Shown here: one piece after another, positions 43,654-54,403 of the stretch | How the letters are laid out: each line of letters begins with the position of its first letter | Position numbering within the stretch: position 1 is the first letter of the stretch | From: Campylobacterales bacterium | Lineage (GTDB): Bacteria; Campylobacterota; Campylobacteria; Campylobacterales; Sulfurimonadaceae | DNA length: 64,000 nucleotides | Assembly (NCBI GenBank): GCA_026390075.1 | Contig: JAPLGP010000031.1 | Location: forward strand, 51,310 to 115,309 | Direction: 5' to 3' | The notes under the pieces: generated by a model | The model's database searches: none | What the model was told of the DNA's origin: nothing | What the model saw: the letters and a program-made list of their open reading frames with translations, nothing else | Position numbers and translations under genes: made by a program

Positions 43654-43786
43654 CTATGGTCCTTAAATATATTATATTAACATCAACTTCTGAGTGCAGA
43701 AAAAATCACGCACCCTAAAGTCCTATTTCTACAAAAAGTCTGGAATTATATCCATCTAAGCTTTAAGTTTTGTTTAATGCCAAAAC

Positions 43787-44134
43787 TTATTCAAGTTCCA
43801 ATTGCATCAGATACATCTCTTCGCCATCAAGAATATCAAGTTCTACGCTTTGGCAATGAGGACAGCAGTACTCCAACTTCGCCAAAGTAGATTCACTTAA
43901 GCAACTATTACACTTTATCTTAATAGGCTGAATGTTCATAATAAACTCAGCACCATCACAAACTGTTTGCTCTTTAAAAGTATCAAAAGCAGTTTTTAAA
44001 AGCTCAGGTTCAACACCACTCATCACGCCGATTTTTACTACAACTTTCGTCACTTTTGTCGCATCATTTGCTTTTGCATTCTCTTCACATGCATCTAAAA
44101 GCGACTGAACTATACTATATTCATGCATCAGCAA
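43787..44134 (-). CDS. hypA: hydrogenase nickel incorporation protein HypA
   Basis: [18 protein letters not shown] and C-terminal Cys-pair zinc motif. Confidence 0.95.
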   Translation of the reverse strand: MLMHEYSIVQSLLDACEENAKANDATKVTKVVVKIGVMSGVEPELLKTAFDTFKEQTVCDGAEFIMNIQPIKIKCNSCLSESTLAKLEYCCPHCQSVELDILDGEEMYLMQLELE

Positions 44135-45120
44135 ATCCTCGGCAAAAGTTCACCCGTTGGAGTTTCTAAAAATCTTGAAGTTCCCCATGCACTTTTGAGT
44201 ATCACTTTTTTAGCATGTCTGTTTGTGACGATTCCTATAATCTCGGCATGTGGATTGAAGGTTCTTAAGATTCCACATGCCGTATCTGCGTCCTCTTTTT
44301 TTACAGCCAAAACAAATGTGCCTTCATTCGCCAAAGCAGTTGCCTCAAAGCCAAGCATTTCGCAGATGCCTTTAACCTCATCGCTGATAGGAATTTTTTC
44401 CTCTTCAACCTCAATGCAAACATTTGACTGCTTCGCCCATTCGTTCAAAACAGCACTCACTCCCCCTCTCGTTGCATCTCGCATGGCGGTAATTTTTATG
44501 TTCGCATCAAGCAACGCTTTGACATGTGGAAATAAAGAGGTGCAATCACTTTGAAGCGCGGAACTCATCTCAATCCCCTCCCGAGCAGCAAAAATAGTCG
44601 CACCGTGACAACCGATATCACGGTTGAGTAAAATCACATCTTCCTCAGTAATATTGTTAGAACTAATCCCTTTTTTAAGCACCTCGCCAATGCCCGTAGT
44701 GTTGATAAAAATCTTGTCCACACTTCCGCGAGGCACAACTTTTGTATCGCCACTTACCACAATCGCACCGTTTACCTCAAGCTCTTTTTTCATACTTTCT
44801 ACGATTCGCTCAAGCTGTGCAATCTCAAAACCCTCTTCGATTATCACGCTGCAAGTCAAATACTTCGGAGCAGCTCCCATCATAGCGAGGTCATTACAAG
44901 TCCCACAAACCGCAAGTTTTCCTATGTCCGCTCCAGCAAAAAAAAGAGGCGAAACCGTAAAACTATCGGTAGAAAATGCCAAAGCACCCCCATGAATAAT
45001 CGCCGCATCTTCACTACGCTCTAAAATTTCGTTTTTAAAGGCTTTGTAAAACACGCTAGAGATAAGTTCATTATTCTCTTCCCCACCGTTTCCACATGCC
45101 AAGGTTACTGTTTTAGTCAT
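44128..45120 (-). CDS. hypE: hydrogenase maturation protein HypE
   Basis: Carbamoyl dehydratase HypE sequence, C-terminal ...LPRIC. Confidence 0.96.
   Translation of the reverse strand: MTKTVTLACGNGGEENNELISSVFYKAFKNEILERSEDAAIIHGGALAFSTDSFTVSPLFFAGADIGKLAVCGTCNDLAMMGAAPKYLTCSVIIEEGFEIAQLERIVESMKKELEVNGAIVVSGDTKVVPRGSVDKIFINTTGIGEVLKKGISSNNITEEDVILLNRDIGCHGATIFAAREGIEMSSALQSDCTSLFPHVKALLDANIKITAMRDATRGGVSAVLNEWAKQSNVCIEVEEEKIPISDEVKGICEMLGFEATALANEGTFVLAVKKEDADTACGILRTFNPHAEIIGIVTNRHAKKVILKSAWGTSRFLETPTGELLPRIC
44245..44254 (+). repeat. GGCATGTGGA motif (in hypE)
   Basis: exact. Confidence 0.95.
44272..44281 (-). repeat. GGCATGTGGA motif (in hypE)
   Basis: exact. Confidence 0.95.
45091..45100 (-). 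repeat. GGCATGTGGA motif (in hypE)
   Basis: exact. Confidence 0.95.
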
Positions 45121-46225
45121 CTTCTCTCTCCGTTATAATCTCTTGTATCTCTTCATCTATAAGTTTACATAGTTCATTTACCGATGGTAAAACTATTTTA
45201 TACTTTGACACAAACATATTTTCGTCCAAACCTGCTGTTGCATACTCAACTTTTGTATGATTTTTATCAGTACAAAGAATAATACCTATGGGAGGGTTAT
45301 CATTTTCGCTTGAAATCTCATTTTTATAGTAATTGAGATAAAAATTCATCTGTCCAACATCTGCATGAGAAAAGGCTCTTACCTTTAAATCTACCAAAAC
45401 ATGGCATTTCAATATGCGATGATAAAAGACCAAATCTACTCTATCATGTTCATTCTCTATCGAAATTCTTTTTTGTCTAGCTTCAAAACAAAAACCAGTT
45501 CCAAGCTCGAGTAAAAAATCCTCAATATGATTTAAAAGTTCACTCTCCAAATCAGTTTCACTGTAACTCGCTTTTTCTGCAAGTCCTGTAAACTCAAGAA
45601 TGTAGGGATTTTTTATAATATCAGTAAGATTATAAATCTCTTTTTTGTTGTTTAAGCTTTGAAGTAATGATTTTTTATCTGTAGAGAGTCCCACTCTTTC
45701 ATAAAGTAGACTCTCTATCTGTCGTTTTAATTCTCTTACACCCCAGTTACCTTTAATCGCTTCAACTTCATAAAAGAGCCGTTTTATCTCATCATCAACT
45801 TTTATAAGTTCTATAAAATGACTAAAACCAAAATGTTTCAATAGTCTTTCGCCATCAATTCTAGATTTGTCAGACACTGTCTGACTTTTTTTATATTCAA
45901 TATTAAGTTGGCTAGACACTGTCTGACTTATTTGTGGATAAAACATATAAAATTGTCGCATCATTTTCAAGTTTGTTAATGACAATCCCTTTATATGCTT
46001 TAAATTATTAGCTAAATTCTGAATAACTTTTGCCCCATATTCAGCCCTATCATTCCCGTTTTGTTCATACTCGATTATATAATAACCGATGAGATAATTT
46101 CTAATAGTCAAGTTTACGCTCACACTTTGCAAAGCTTTTATTTGTAACGAGGTGTGTATGTGATTTATACTAGAGAGTAAATTTTCAAATGTCATTGCTT
46201 CGTTCTCCTTCACAACTATTTCCAC
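45113..46225 (-). CDS. DUF1016/YhcG-family PDDEXK nuclease
   Basis: N-terminal DUF1016 region (YYIIEYEQNGNDRAEYGAKVIQNLANNL) and C-terminal nuclease D...DLKV; likely real start ATG at 46195 (MTFENLL). Confidence 0.9.
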   Translation of the reverse strand: MEIVVKENEAMTFENLLSSINHIHTSLQIKALQSVSVNLTIRNYLIGYYIIEYEQNGNDRAEYGAKVIQNLANNLKHIKGLSLTNLKMMRQFYMFYPQISQTVSSQLNIEYKKSQTVSDKSRIDGERLLKHFGFSHFIELIKVDDEIKRLFYEVEAIKGNWGVRELKRQIESLLYERVGLSTDKKSLLQSLNNKKEIYNLTDIIKNPYILEFTGLAEKASYSETDLESELLNHIEDFLLELGTGFCFEARQKRISIENEHDRVDLVFYHRILKCHVLVDLKVRAFSHADVGQMNFYLNYYKNEISSENDNPPIGIILCTDKNHTKVEYATAGLDENMFVSKYKIVLPSVNELCKLIDEEIQEIITEREDD

Positions 46226-46230
46226 ATGCC
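46221..46230 (-). repeat. GGCATGTGGA motif (in hypE 5' remnant)
   Basis: exact. Confidence 0.95.
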
Positions 46231-46250
46231 AAGGTTATTGTTTTGTTCAT
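46221..46250 (-). pseudogene. duplicated 5' end of hypE (remnant)
   Basis: ATG AAC AAA ACA ATA ACC TTG GCA TGT GGA encodes MNKTITLACG vs Hyp[11 protein letters not shown]; 27/30 nt identical to 45091-45120. Confidence 0.8.
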
Positions 46251-46254
46251 ATTT

Positions 46255-48309
46255 TTACCATTTTTCATTATTCTTCCAATAAGTTAACAAAATATTTTGT
46301 TCATCTGATAATGTTGATATATTTAAGTTTTTTATATATTCTTCTACTTCATTTAAATCTATTAAGTTTAAAAGATTATCTTTTGCAATTGAATGTTTGT
46401 CATATTGTCCTGTATTAGATGACATAACTTTACTAACTCTTTCAAAAACTTTTAATATTTCAAAAAAACTTTTGGTATCTTTAAAAATATAATCTTTTAA
46501 CTCATTTGACAACTTCTCTAATGAAGCTTTAAAACTATCGTAGATATAAACAATATATGATGGGTGTAAACCTTCCAAAATTTTATTCAGTGTAATGTCT
46601 TCTAACTTCTCTCTAACTACGTTATTAAGTTCCTCAAGAGTAGCTTTCGAAATGATTACTTTTTTATCACTGTATTCTTTTACAATTTCTTCGTTAATGT
46701 CTTTTAATAGTTGTGCTTTAATTATAAATGATATTTCATCATCATTTTTATAAAAATCTAAAAGAAAATTATCGACACTTTTATGCTCTAAAAGTAAACT
46801 GTATCCTAAATGTTCGTAGCTAACTGATGCACCAAAATAGGAACCTACATTTTCACTTTTTAACAGTTTACAGACTTTTAAAGTATTATAAAAAGCATTT
46901 TCAATCCCTTCTTTTTCAATCGATTCTTTAAGCTCATAGAACATATCTAAAAAATATTGACTTTTCTGTTTTTTATCAACTTCTTGCAATGCTTCTTTAA
47001 AAGCTTCAAAATCCAAACTTAATAACTTTTCTCTTATAATGTAATACTCTTTCATAGACATTTTGTCATCTGATGTTGAAAAAGAGAAGTAATTTTCAAA
47101 ATAATTAATATTACTAATATATTTTGTTGTATGACTGCCTTTCCGTCCAAAATCATACTTACTATATATTGGAAAAATTATTTCTAACAAATCCTTAAAT
47201 TCAAAAAAATCTTTCAAATTCTCATTAAAATTTTCTATAATCCTTTTTTTTTCTTTTTCTATTACTTCAGATGTTCTATAATTGCCAATAAAAAAATCAC
47301 TAGGTTTATCTTGGATTAGCTCATGTAATGTGTGATTTTTTAGTTTGATAAGAGAAATTATAAAAAAATCTGTAAAGTTCACATCTTCTGCAATAATTGG
47401 ATATTCAAAAGAAACAATATTTACAATCTGATTTATATCTCTTACAGTTTTTATATATTTATCAATTACCAAATGGACTTGGCTCCAAGTTTCTTTATTA
47501 AAGATATATTTTACTTTTTCAGTTTCAAGCTTTTCTAGTATTTCATCAAGCTCTTTAAATAATAGTCTTTTTATGGTTGTTTTATGTGGTTTTGGGATTG
47601 TTAATGGATACTGAACTATCTTTTCAAGATATTTTTGACCTTTCTCCGATTTAAACTTTTCAAGAGATTTTGACACTACACCTTTATCGTAGAGTAGTAT
47701 ATAAATCAGATTGTCAAAATCTGCAATCCCTTTTGTAAGCCTAAATATAAACTCTGTCTCTTTGTCAGTAAGTCTATCTATGTCGTCTATTATAATAACT
47801 ATTTTTTTTTCTAATCCTTTTAAATACTCATTTATTCTTTCTTTGATTTTTTCTAGGTTATCTTTATCTTCATCTTGAAATCGTTTAGCTATATTGTATT
47901 TGGCTTTTATGGCATCAGTTATACCTATACTTACGCTATCAGGAGCGATAGCAGCAATAAATTTTTTAACATCTTTTTTAAACTCATCTTTTTTTGCTTT
48001 TGTAGTCACAGAAAGAATAATTTTCATTAACTCATCAAAAAAAAGTTTCACAACCTGATTTATATCAGTGATAAGCCAAGGATTGAAATGAATAATTCTA
48101 TACTTATCTTTTTTCTCAGAACCCTTAATTTCATTTTTGATAAAATTAATTAAAGTAGTTTTGCCACTTCCCCACTCTCCCTCAATAGAGAGTATAAATG
48201 TCTCATCTTGAGAATAGTTTAAAATACCTTTTGCAACTCTTGATGCATATGGAGCAAAATTTAAACTATCTTCCTCTTTACTTTTTTTTGGTAAATCATT
48301 ATTGTGCAT
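46255..48309 (-). CDS. KAP-family P-loop NTPase
   Basis: IEGEWGSGKTTLINFI, IIHFNPWLI, VIIIDDIDRLTDKE. Confidence 0.9.
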   Translation of the reverse strand: MHNNDLPKKSKEEDSLNFAPYASRVAKGILNYSQDETFILSIEGEWGSGKTTLINFIKNEIKGSEKKDKYRIIHFNPWLITDINQVVKLFFDELMKIILSVTTKAKKDEFKKDVKKFIAAIAPDSVSIGITDAIKAKYNIAKRFQDEDKDNLEKIKERINEYLKGLEKKIVIIIDDIDRLTDKETEFIFRLTKGIADFDNLIYILLYDKGVVSKSLEKFKSEKGQKYLEKIVQYPLTIPKPHKTTIKRLLFKELDEILEKLETEKVKYIFNKETWSQVHLVIDKYIKTVRDINQIVNIVSFEYPIIAEDVNFTDFFIISLIKLKNHTLHELIQDKPSDFFIGNYRTSEVIEKEKKRIIENFNENLKDFFEFKDLLEIIFPIYSKYDFGRKGSHTTKYISNINYFENYFSFSTSDDKMSMKEYYIIREKLLSLDFEAFKEALQEVDKKQKSQYFLDMFYELKESIEKEGIENAFYNTLKVCKLLKSENVGSYFGASVSYEHLGYSLLLEHKSVDNFLLDFYKNDDEISFIIKAQLLKDINEEIVKEYSDKKVIISKATLEELNNVVREKLEDITLNKILEGLHPSYIVYIYDSFKASLEKLSNELKDYIFKDTKSFFEILKVFERVSKVMSSNTGQYDKHSIAKDNLLNLIDLNEVEEYIKNLNISTLSDEQNILLTYWKNNEKW

Positions 48310-48325
48310 TTTTTATCCTCATAAG

Positions 48326-49294
48326 TTATTTTATTATCTCCCAATATCCACCCTTATTTGAACCAACTCTCTTTAATTTATTTTGCTCTTTAAGCTCATT
48401 AATAATTTTTTGCACTGTTCTTGTGCCGAGTTTACATATAATTGAGAGCTGTTTTATCGTGATACATTTATCATTTTTTATCTCATCCAAGATTTGTTGT
48501 GCATTTTGTTGTGCATTTTGTTGTGCATTATTAGGAATACTTTCTTTTTCTAGCTCTTTTAATGTCTCAAGTATTACATCAAGCATATACTCAATAAAAG
48601 GTGTACTTTCTCCACTACTTCCCGATTTTTCTAATGCTTTGTAATACCCATTTTGTTTTTGTTGTACCATTCCCTCGATTGGAATATAGGCGAACATTTC
48701 TTTATAATTATAGAGTATGAGAGATTGCCAAAATCTACCCATTCTTCCATTTCCATCACTAAAAGGATGAATAAACTCAAATTCGTAATGAAATATACTA
48801 CTAGCAAGAAGAGGATGCATATCCGTCTTTTTTAACCATTCAAATAAATCATCCATGAGCATATAAACTCTATCATACGGTGGTGCGACATGCGTCACTC
48901 CATTTTGAGAACCAACTCCAACATTTGATTTTCTATATTTTCCATTATCTTCTAAAAGCTCTTGCATAAGTATTTTGTGAGACTTTAACAAATCTTTTTG
49001 AGATTTATAATCAAGCATTTGCATAGTATCGTAAAGTTCGATTGCACCTCTAGCTTCTGCAACTTCTCGTACAGTTGCTAAAATCTTTTTGCCCTCTAAG
49101 AGTGCTGTAATTTTTTCTTCATCGAGTGTACTGCCTTCGATTTGAAGAGTTCCAACTAATGTTTTTATACGACTGTTTTTTCTTAATTTGAAAGGTTCTT
49201 TTTTTGATAAAGACATTCCACCAATTTTTTCACTTATAAGACTTACTAAATTTATAATTTTTGTATTTATAGTAAACGGTGGTTTATAACTCAT
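48326..49294 (-). CDS. Fic/DOC family protein with C-terminal winged HTH
   Basis: Fic motif HPFSDGNGRMGRFW; C-terminal HTH TIKQLSIICKLGTRTVQKIINELKEQNKL. Confidence 0.95.
   Translation of the reverse strand: MSYKPPFTINTKIINLVSLISEKIGGMSLSKKEPFKLRKNSRIKTLVGTLQIEGSTLDEEKITALLEGKKILATVREVAEARGAIELYDTMQMLDYKSQKDLLKSHKILMQELLEDNGKYRKSNVGVGSQNGVTHVAPPYDRVYMLMDDLFEWLKKTDMHPLLASSIFHYEFEFIHPFSDGNGRMGRFWQSLILYNYKEMFAYIPIEGMVQQKQNGYYKALEKSGSSGESTPFIEYMLDVILETLKELEKESIPNNAQQNAQQNAQQILDEIKNDKCITIKQLSIICKLGTRTVQKIINELKEQNKLKRVGSNKGGYWEIIK
48493..48528 (+). repeat. perfect 12-bp tandem repeat x3 in fic
   Basis: TTTGTTGTGCAT three times; encodes NAQQNAQQNAQQ. Confidence 0.95.
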
Positions 49295-49345
49295 AACTCA
49301 AAGCCTTGTAATTTATATAAGACATTATATCTATTTCAACTCTAT

Positions 49346-49834
49346 TCACTTCTCTTTCTTCGGATAATCAAACGAGACGAACCTTGCATTTTTAGCACTA
49401 ATATCTACCCAACTATCACAATCAAACTCAATCTCCACAATTCCACATGTCGGGATGTTTTCGTTAAAATTTATATATTTTTCAGCCAGTTCATTTAAAC
49501 TAGGATTATGTCCAAACAAAAACGCTACACTGTTTTTATCCGCTATTTTGGTCAATATTTTATGAAGCGTACTTGCATTCGTCTCATACATATTTTTTTT
49601 ATATACAATCTCTTTTTTATACTCTATCTTTTTTGCAATTATCTCTGCGGTTGTTTTAGCCCTTAATGCTGGACTTGATAAAATTATATCAGGCACAATT
49701 TTTTTATCGTGAAGTTTAGCTCCCATTAACGGTGCATCCAGTTTGCCTCTTTTATTGAACGGTCTCTCAAAGTCATCCTGTGAAGAGTCCTTCCAACTTG
49801 ATTTGGCATGTCTGATTAAATAAACTTTTTTCAT
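49346..49834 (-). CDS. SixA-like histidine phosphatase
   Basis: MKKVYLIRHAKSSWKD RHG motif, FGHNPSLNEL. Confidence 0.92.
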   Translation of the reverse strand: MKKVYLIRHAKSSWKDSSQDDFERPFNKRGKLDAPLMGAKLHDKKIVPDIILSSPALRAKTTAEIIAKKIEYKKEIVYKKNMYETNASTLHKILTKIADKNSVAFLFGHNPSLNELAEKYINFNENIPTCGIVEIEFDCDSWVDISAKNARFVSFDYPKKEK

Positions 49835-50529
49835 AAAAGACTCCTTGTGTATTTTTGATTTAATTTTGTAAATCGATTAAAAAGTTTTAGATTTTTTTCT
49901 TCTACATAGTTTCCTATTTTTTTAAATAACGAAGCATCTATCTTATAACTGCTCAGCCTCTCCAATCCGTGATAGTTGTCATTTATAGTTCCTAAAATAT
50001 CTTTTATTTTGTCAAGAGTTTTTATTTTTGTTTCATCTTTTAGTGCGCTGTTTTTTTCTCTAGCAAGTAATTTTTTTATATATATTCTATATTTATGCAG
50101 TTCTATTTTACTTAATTTCAGTTCATTACTATCCATCAAAGCAAATTTATCATCTTCGTATTTGCACAGAACACTTTTTGGAACAACTAAAGATTTTAGG
50201 TATTCATGAAGCTTTTCTATCTTCTTTTTTCTACTTTCATTCGTGAATTTTTCTATACTCTCTCTATCTAATGTATTGAGATACTTTTTTGGCAAATATA
50301 AGAGAAAGAACTCAAAAAACACATCTATATCTCTTATTTTATTGCTTATCTTAATCACTTTTTTAACTCTTTCATAAAAAGGGTCAGTAGCACTGAGTAA
50401 CGAACACAAATCTCTACTTACTACTCTTAAAACATGAATATCTTTATTGCTATTTTTATGTGCATTGACAAAACTTTGTACATATTTTTTAAACTCTTTT
50501 AATTTTCTTAAGCAATGTGAATTCTCCAC
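49831..50529 (-). CDS. CHAD domain protein
   Basis: HVLRVVSRDLCSLLS...IRDIDVFFEF, HKYRIYIKKL; overlaps sixA by 4 bp. Confidence 0.8.
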   Translation of the reverse strand: MENSHCLRKLKEFKKYVQSFVNAHKNSNKDIHVLRVVSRDLCSLLSATDPFYERVKKVIKISNKIRDIDVFFEFFLLYLPKKYLNTLDRESIEKFTNESRKKKIEKLHEYLKSLVVPKSVLCKYEDDKFALMDSNELKLSKIELHKYRIYIKKLLAREKNSALKDETKIKTLDKIKDILGTINDNYHGLERLSSYKIDASLFKKIGNYVEEKNLKLFNRFTKLNQKYTRSLL

Positions 50530-50540
50530 AATATCCCTGC

Positions 50541-50652
50541 TTACACCAAATTCCTATATTTATAATACGCCGCACACGCCCCTTCACTGCCGACCATACA
50601 GCTTCCGACTGGACTTGTTGGTTTACAGGCTGAGTCGAAGATTTTGCACTCT
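50541..50652 (-). pseudogene. duplicated 3' end of hypD (remnant)
   Basis: Encodes ECKIFDSACKPTSPVGSCMVGSEGACAAYYKYRNLV*; about 99/112 nt identical to hypD 3' end at 55361-55472. Confidence 0.95.
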
Positions 50653-50673
50653 TTCATATTTTTGTATGTTTTA

Positions 50674-51738
50674 TTAATATGCTGTAGATTTACCATTGTT
50701 ATAACTTTCTTGAGCAATAAAAGTTTCATTTGTATATTTTTTTCTCTCTTTAAGAACTTCTTGTAGGTCTCGTGCTATTTTTTTTGCCAAATAGTATGCT
50801 AAATTTGGCGGAACAGCATTGCCCACCATTTTATATCCTGCGGTTAAATTAGTATAGTAAAACTTATGTGTATCGGGAAAAGTTTGTATTCTTGCACACT
50901 CTCTCACACTAAGTCTTCTGTAGAGATGTTCTTTTGCAGGTACAAAAATCCTTTTATTTTGCTCTACAAATTCCATTTTTGGAGCTTGTGGATGAAGAGG
51001 GGCATGTCTTCCTCCGGCTTGAATTGTAAAAGAGGGTTCATCCCAGTTTCTAACTCTGTTTCGTGACATGTACATAGATGAGAAATCACCCGTCATATAT
51101 TCATGATTTTCTACTTTGCAGTCACTTCCATTTGTGTATGTTTTATTTTTTCCTGCAAGTGCATTATCTTTCAAATCAAAAATAACATCTTGTAAAAATC
51201 TTTTGTTCTCAAGCCCTTCAGGAAATTCAAATGTGATATTCAAATCTTTTCTAAAGCCAATGAAAAAAACTCTTTTTCTATCTTGAGGAACATTGTAGTC
51301 ATGTGCATTTAAAAGTTTAAAAGAGAGATTGTACCCACTCTCTATAAAGTGATTTTTTATATTTTCCAAAGCCCCGTCATGTCGCCCTGCCAACATACCC
51401 GAAACATTTTCAGCCAAGAAAAAAAGTGGTTTTTTATCTCTAAGAACTCTTATAAATTCAAAAAACAACTGCCCTCTTTGGTCATCTATGCCACGAGACT
51501 TCCCAGCCTCACTCCAACTCTGACACGGCGGCCCACCTATAAGCCCGACTGCTTCTGGAATATCATCAGAGGGAATATTGACTATGCTTCTTTTGTCAAG
51601 TTTTGTATTTGGAAAGTTTTTTTCAAAAGTTTCCCAGATTTCTTTGTCGTACTCATTTGCCCAAATTGTGTTAAAACCTGCTTTTTCAAAACCAAGATCT
51701 AAACCACCTGCACCTGAAAAGAGAGATATTATGTTCAT
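50674..51738 (-). CDS. C5-cytosine DNA methyltransferase (M.HaeIII/M.NgoPII-like, predicted GGCC)
   Basis: [79 protein letters not shown]. Confidence 0.93.
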   Translation of the reverse strand: MNIISLFSGAGGLDLGFEKAGFNTIWANEYDKEIWETFEKNFPNTKLDKRSIVNIPSDDIPEAVGLIGGPPCQSWSEAGKSRGIDDQRGQLFFEFIRVLRDKKPLFFLAENVSGMLAGRHDGALENIKNHFIESGYNLSFKLLNAHDYNVPQDRKRVFFIGFRKDLNITFEFPEGLENKRFLQDVIFDLKDNALAGKNKTYTNGSDCKVENHEYMTGDFSSMYMSRNRVRNWDEPSFTIQAGGRHAPLHPQAPKMEFVEQNKRIFVPAKEHLYRRLSVRECARIQTFPDTHKFYYTNLTAGYKMVGNAVPPNLAYYLAKKIARDLQEVLKERKKYTNETFIAQESYNNGKSTAY

Positions 51739-54392
51739 TGAGCTATCTCACTTTGTTTATATTTATATATCAACTCTGCCCAATCATATAATTTGTTGCC
51801 AGTGGCATTAATATAGCTTTTATGTGATAAGTTAGTTAGTAAATCACTAATTTGATCTTTAAATTTATCTTTTTTAAGATTAGGATTAGAAAAGTAAGTA
51901 TTGTATGAAAACTTAATTTTATCTGTTTTTAAAGCATTTTCAAAAATAATATTTTTATTTTCTTTGGCTCTCAATCCATCATCAGTAAATTTAATTTGAT
52001 TATTCTTATATGTAATTAAGCCTAATGACTTTAAATCATACAATAATTTTGAAGACTCTTTTGGATATTCAGTTTTTTCGTCAAGAGTATTAAAAAATTT
52101 TATAACCTTTGTAGGCTTTTCTTGTGGGGTAAAACTGTTTTCATTCCTTGCTTTTTGTAATATACCATGCTCTAAATTACCAATTTTAAGCTCAGTGTAA
52201 CTTAACCATAACAAAAATTTTTGAGCATAATCAGTTAATGTTTTTTCTTGATATTTTCTATCACTATTATTCTTTAATTTAATAATTTCAATCAAATCTT
52301 CCAATGTGATTTTCTTGTCTGTGATTTTCATTAATTCTAAATAAAAAGTATGGTTTTGCAATTTTTTATTAATTATTTTTTTAAAATCGTTTTCATTGGT
52401 TTTCATACCCGTATTTTTTAATGAAAACTTTTCATTTGCATATTTTACCAAACCAAAATCTCGCAAAGTTCTTAATAGATTATCTACTGTATTGCGTTGG
52501 CTTGAAGTATATTCTGAAATCGCATCCAATGTCATTTCGGATTTGTTTTCAAATATAGATAAAATTTCAAATACAGGGTTTGGTGTACTTCTAATTAAAT
52601 ATGTTTCCCCAACTTTTGGTACTTTTTCTGTAACTAAATAATCTCTGAAAATATCCCAATAGATATTATATTTTGTACCTGTTTTGATAATTAAGTTTTT
52701 ATTGGTTAAAGCGGTAATAACCTCTTGAGAAATTATTTCATCTACCTCTATTCTATCAAACATATTTCCTTCGTATGCTCTTTTTGCAATCAACTCTATC
52801 GCTTTGATTTCTGCATCATTACACTCTTCTAAGTCTTTTTTAAATAATGATTCAACATTTAAATCTTGAGAAAATAAATCATCTAAAGTTACACCTGCTT
52901 GTACTTGCTTGTATATATGGACACATAGCTTTTTTACCAACCAAGGAAAACCTTGTGAATTATCAATTATCCTTCTTTTAAATTCTTCATCTAGCTTTAC
53001 TTTAATCGAACCTTCCAATTGTTTTATAAACTTTTTACTTTCTGTTATAGTGAACTCATTCACTGTTATCGATACAGCATGTTCTTTTGATTGTGACAAT
53101 AATCTTGAAATATTTTTTTCATCAGCAGATATAATCGTTTCACTTTTCCATGAAAACCCTAAAATAATATTTGATTGATGAGCCTTTATGTCTGTAAGTA
53201 ATTTAAAAAAACTTTGTAGTACACTTTCTTTCCTGAAAATATCTTCAAATTGATCAAATACTAGTATCAGTAGTTTATTGTTTGTTATTAAATAATTCTC
53301 CAAGGAAGTAATCTCTTTTGCACCCATAATATCAAAATGTGATGGTATGGTTATGGAAGATAATTCCTTAGGAATAAAATTGTTTTTATAAGCTTTGTGT
53401 AGCATATTATTAAATGCCAAAGATATAAAACTTTGTGCATTGGCACTTCTTGAATCAACAATATAAGGAAAGTATTTATTTTTATTTTGTTTATTGCTTA
53501 ATTTGCCTTTTAGTGCTACCAACAATGAGCTTTTACCCCAACCTGATTTACCATCAATATAAAAAATTCTATGTTCAGTTGTCTTGTTTGAAATATCTTT
53601 AAGCAAGTCCATGATTTTTGCAGTAAATTCATCTCTACCAACAAAATATTTAAGAGAAGCTGGTTTATAGTCATACCAACTTTGACTTTCACTTACTTCT
53701 GCTATTGTTTCTAATTCAGTTTCTGTATTTTTAATATTTTGTTGATTTTCTTTTTTTGAAAATTCATAAAGCTCAATCTGTTGTGTATCTTTTACATATT
53801 TTTTTATTATATCAATTGTGTTGCTATCATTTACAACTTCCATAGACTTAGCGTTATAAATAGAAAAATATTTTGGTTGCGTAGTATCAGAAAATAAAGG
53901 AATATAATAAAAACCATCGTATGAAAAAAATAAAATTACCTTTGTCAATTGAAATTGGCTGTCGTCAAATTCAAATTTCTTTATTTTTCTAGATTCAACT
54001 AGTAATTCTATTACTTTTGCTCCGTTCCAAAATGATAAATTTTTATACTTACCTTCTGTTTCCCATTTATCTATAGTTCCTTTTACTTGATGCTCAAAGT
54101 TTTTATTATAGATAAAAATTCCATGAGTAAAACTATTATCAAGAACTTTAAAATTAAATAAATTTAAATCAGATGAAGGCAGGGATTCTTTAGCTTTACA
54201 TTCAATTAATATTTTTTCATTATTTCTATCTTTATGAGTACAAATTAAATCAAATTCTTGACCAGTTACATTGACATTTCCATAAATTTGATATCTTTGT
54301 TCAGCAAAAATATCATTGACTAAATTTTCAAAATATGTTCCTTTTTTACTATTGTTTTTTTCATCAAATATAATAATTATTTCTTGTAACAT
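51735..54392 (-). CDS. STAND-like NTPase with N-terminal Mrr/PDDEXK-like nuclease domain and C-terminal winged-helix repeats
   Basis: N-term [10 protein letters not shown]...[10 protein letters not shown]...[16 protein letters not shown]...[30 protein letters not shown]-term wHTH-like segments. Confidence 0.8.
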   Translation of the reverse strand: MLQEIIIIFDEKNNSKKGTYFENLVNDIFAEQRYQIYGNVNVTGQEFDLICTHKDRNNEKILIECKAKESLPSSDLNLFNFKVLDNSFTHGIFIYNKNFEHQVKGTIDKWETEGKYKNLSFWNGAKVIELLVESRKIKKFEFDDSQFQLTKVILFFSYDGFYYIPLFSDTTQPKYFSIYNAKSMEVVNDSNTIDIIKKYVKDTQQIELYEFSKKENQQNIKNTETELETIAEVSESQSWYDYKPASLKYFVGRDEFTAKIMDLLKDISNKTTEHRIFYIDGKSGWGKSSLLVALKGKLSNKQNKNKYFPYIVDSRSANAQSFISLAFNNMLHKAYKNNFIPKELSSITIPSHFDIMGAKEITSLENYLITNNKLLILVFDQFEDIFRKESVLQSFFKLLTDIKAHQSNIILGFSWKSETIISADEKNISRLLSQSKEHAVSITVNEFTITESKKFIKQLEGSIKVKLDEEFKRRIIDNSQGFPWLVKKLCVHIYKQVQAGVTLDDLFSQDLNVESLFKKDLEECNDAEIKAIELIAKRAYEGNMFDRIEVDEIISQEVITALTNKNLIIKTGTKYNIYWDIFRDYLVTEKVPKVGETYLIRSTPNPVFEILSIFENKSEMTLDAISEYTSSQRNTVDNLLRTLRDFGLVKYANEKFSLKNTGMKTNENDFKKIINKKLQNHTFYLELMKITDKKITLEDLIEIIKLKNNSDRKYQEKTLTDYAQKFLLWLSYTELKIGNLEHGILQKARNENSFTPQEKPTKVIKFFNTLDEKTEYPKESSKLLYDLKSLGLITYKNNQIKFTDDGLRAKENKNIIFENALKTDKIKFSYNTYFSNPNLKKDKFKDQISDLLTNLSHKSYINATGNKLYDWAELIYKYKQSEIAQ

Positions 54393-54403
54393 TTCTTATC
54401 CTT

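Noticed and set aside
48493-48528. 12-bp direct repeats as a mini-CRISPR
   Set aside because: No spacers; contiguous in-frame coding repeat.
50541-50729. 62-aa [19 protein letters not shown]... as a real gene
   Set aside because: Its C-terminal part is the hypD 3' end in frame; best read as a duplication remnant.
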